A program made the position numbers and the translations under genes. From contig DATJDB010000306.1 of the NCBI GenBank assembly GCA_035497635.1, positions 1 through 7,938 on the forward strand: a stretch of DNA of 7,938 nt. Direction: 5' to 3'. The stretch is from Serpens sp035497635. Its GTDB lineage: Bacteria > Pseudomonadota > Gammaproteobacteria > Pseudomonadales > Pseudomonadaceae. Below the pieces are notes generated by a model. That model made no database searches. It worked only from the letters and a program-made list of their open reading frames with translations, and was not told where the DNA came from. Shown piece after piece: positions 7,642-7,938 of this stretch. How positions within the stretch are numbered: position 1 is the first letter of the stretch; the number at the start of each line of letters is the position of its first letter.

Positions 7642-7938
7642 TTACAGCTTGTGGCTGATGCCGATGCTCAAGGCTTCAACTTCCGGCAGCATCAGGAACT
7701 CCGCGCTCAGGGTGGCTTCCGGGGTGGGGTGATACTGCGCGCCGATGCCCAGCGCGATGCCGGATTCAGTGGCGCTGGCATTGCCCCACCAGCCATCCAC
7801 CGAATAGGCGACGCGCGCCAGGCCGGCCACGCCGTAGACCGCCAGGTTGCTGTCGATCGGCAGGATGCCCTTGGCCAGGAAGGCGACGTAGTTGTCGATT
7901 TCCACGTTGTTGTCATCGCCCAGGCCCAGACCCAGGCG
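7642..7938 (-). CDS. Outer-membrane beta-barrel protein, C-terminal part (runs off the window)
   Basis: The frame is open from the right edge to a TAA at 7642-7644, giving 98 visible residues of the C-terminal part. They show alternating hydrophobic strands of a small beta-barrel: LGLGLGDD, VEIDNYVAFLAKGILPIDSNLAVYGVAGLARVAYSV, a short loop with GWWGNAS, SGIALGIGAQYHPTPEATLSAEFLML, and the closing VEALSIGISHKL. The pattern fits the OMP_b-brl type of outer-membrane protein. A GTG at 7903-7905 could be read as a start, but strand-like sequence (RLGLGLGDDNN) continues in frame ahead of it, so the gene begins outside the window. The last residue is Leu, not the commoner Phe. The exact family and any ligand cannot be judged from this part. 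Confidence 0.75.
   Translation of the reverse strand, partial: RLGLGLGDDNNVEIDNYVAFLAKGILPIDSNLAVYGVAGLARVAYSVDGWWGNASATESGIALGIGAQYHPTPEATLSAEFLMLPEVEALSIGISHKL

Overview
This window looks like a stretch of core chromosome from a GC-rich gammaproteobacterium, almost certainly a Pseudomonas or close relative. The five transporter proteins read like the P. aeruginosa Bra proteins (BraC, D, E, F, G) over their full length. The spacers carry Pseudomonas-type REP-like sequences, and the two small genes upstream belong to DUF families I associate with Pseudomonas.

Layout. Positions 1-878 hold two small minus-strand genes of unknown function: a DUF5064-type protein (36-410) and a DUF2288-type protein (558-878). 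REP-like sequences lie at 1-20 and 511-536. Positions 879-1104 are a 226-base divergent spacer. It contains a fairly good minus-strand sigma-70 promoter for the DUF2288 gene, a weaker candidate promoter for the transporter operon, and a perfect 14-bp palindrome just ahead of the operon's first gene.

Positions 1105-5974 hold the complete branched-chain amino acid ABC transporter operon: binding protein (braC/livJ), two permeases (livH, livM) and two ATPases (livG, livF). The last four genes overlap by 4, 4 and 1 bases. The binding-protein gene is separated from livH by 109 bases containing two strong hairpins, the usual arrangement for making more binding protein than membrane complex. The binding protein captures Leu/Ile/Val (and probably Ala/Thr) in the periplasm. 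LivH and LivM form the channel, and LivG and LivF power import.

Positions 5959-7548, on the minus strand, encode a chemoreceptor of reversed design: two N-terminal membrane helices with almost no periplasmic loop, no HAMP, the methyl-accepting signalling hairpin in the middle, and a cytoplasmic sensor-like domain at the C terminus. Its 3' end overlaps the livF 3' end by 16 bases, tail to tail. Positions 7642-7938 hold the C-terminal part of a probable outer-membrane beta-barrel protein, also minus strand, whose start lies beyond the right edge.

I see no phage, insertion sequence, CRISPR array, tRNA, rRNA or defence system, and nothing I would call a new multi-gene system. The points most worth a second look are a lipobox-like Cys in the BraC signal peptide, the palindrome before braC, the paired hairpins before livH, and the architecture and Cys/His-rich sensor of the chemoreceptor. 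No spacer exceeds 300 bases.
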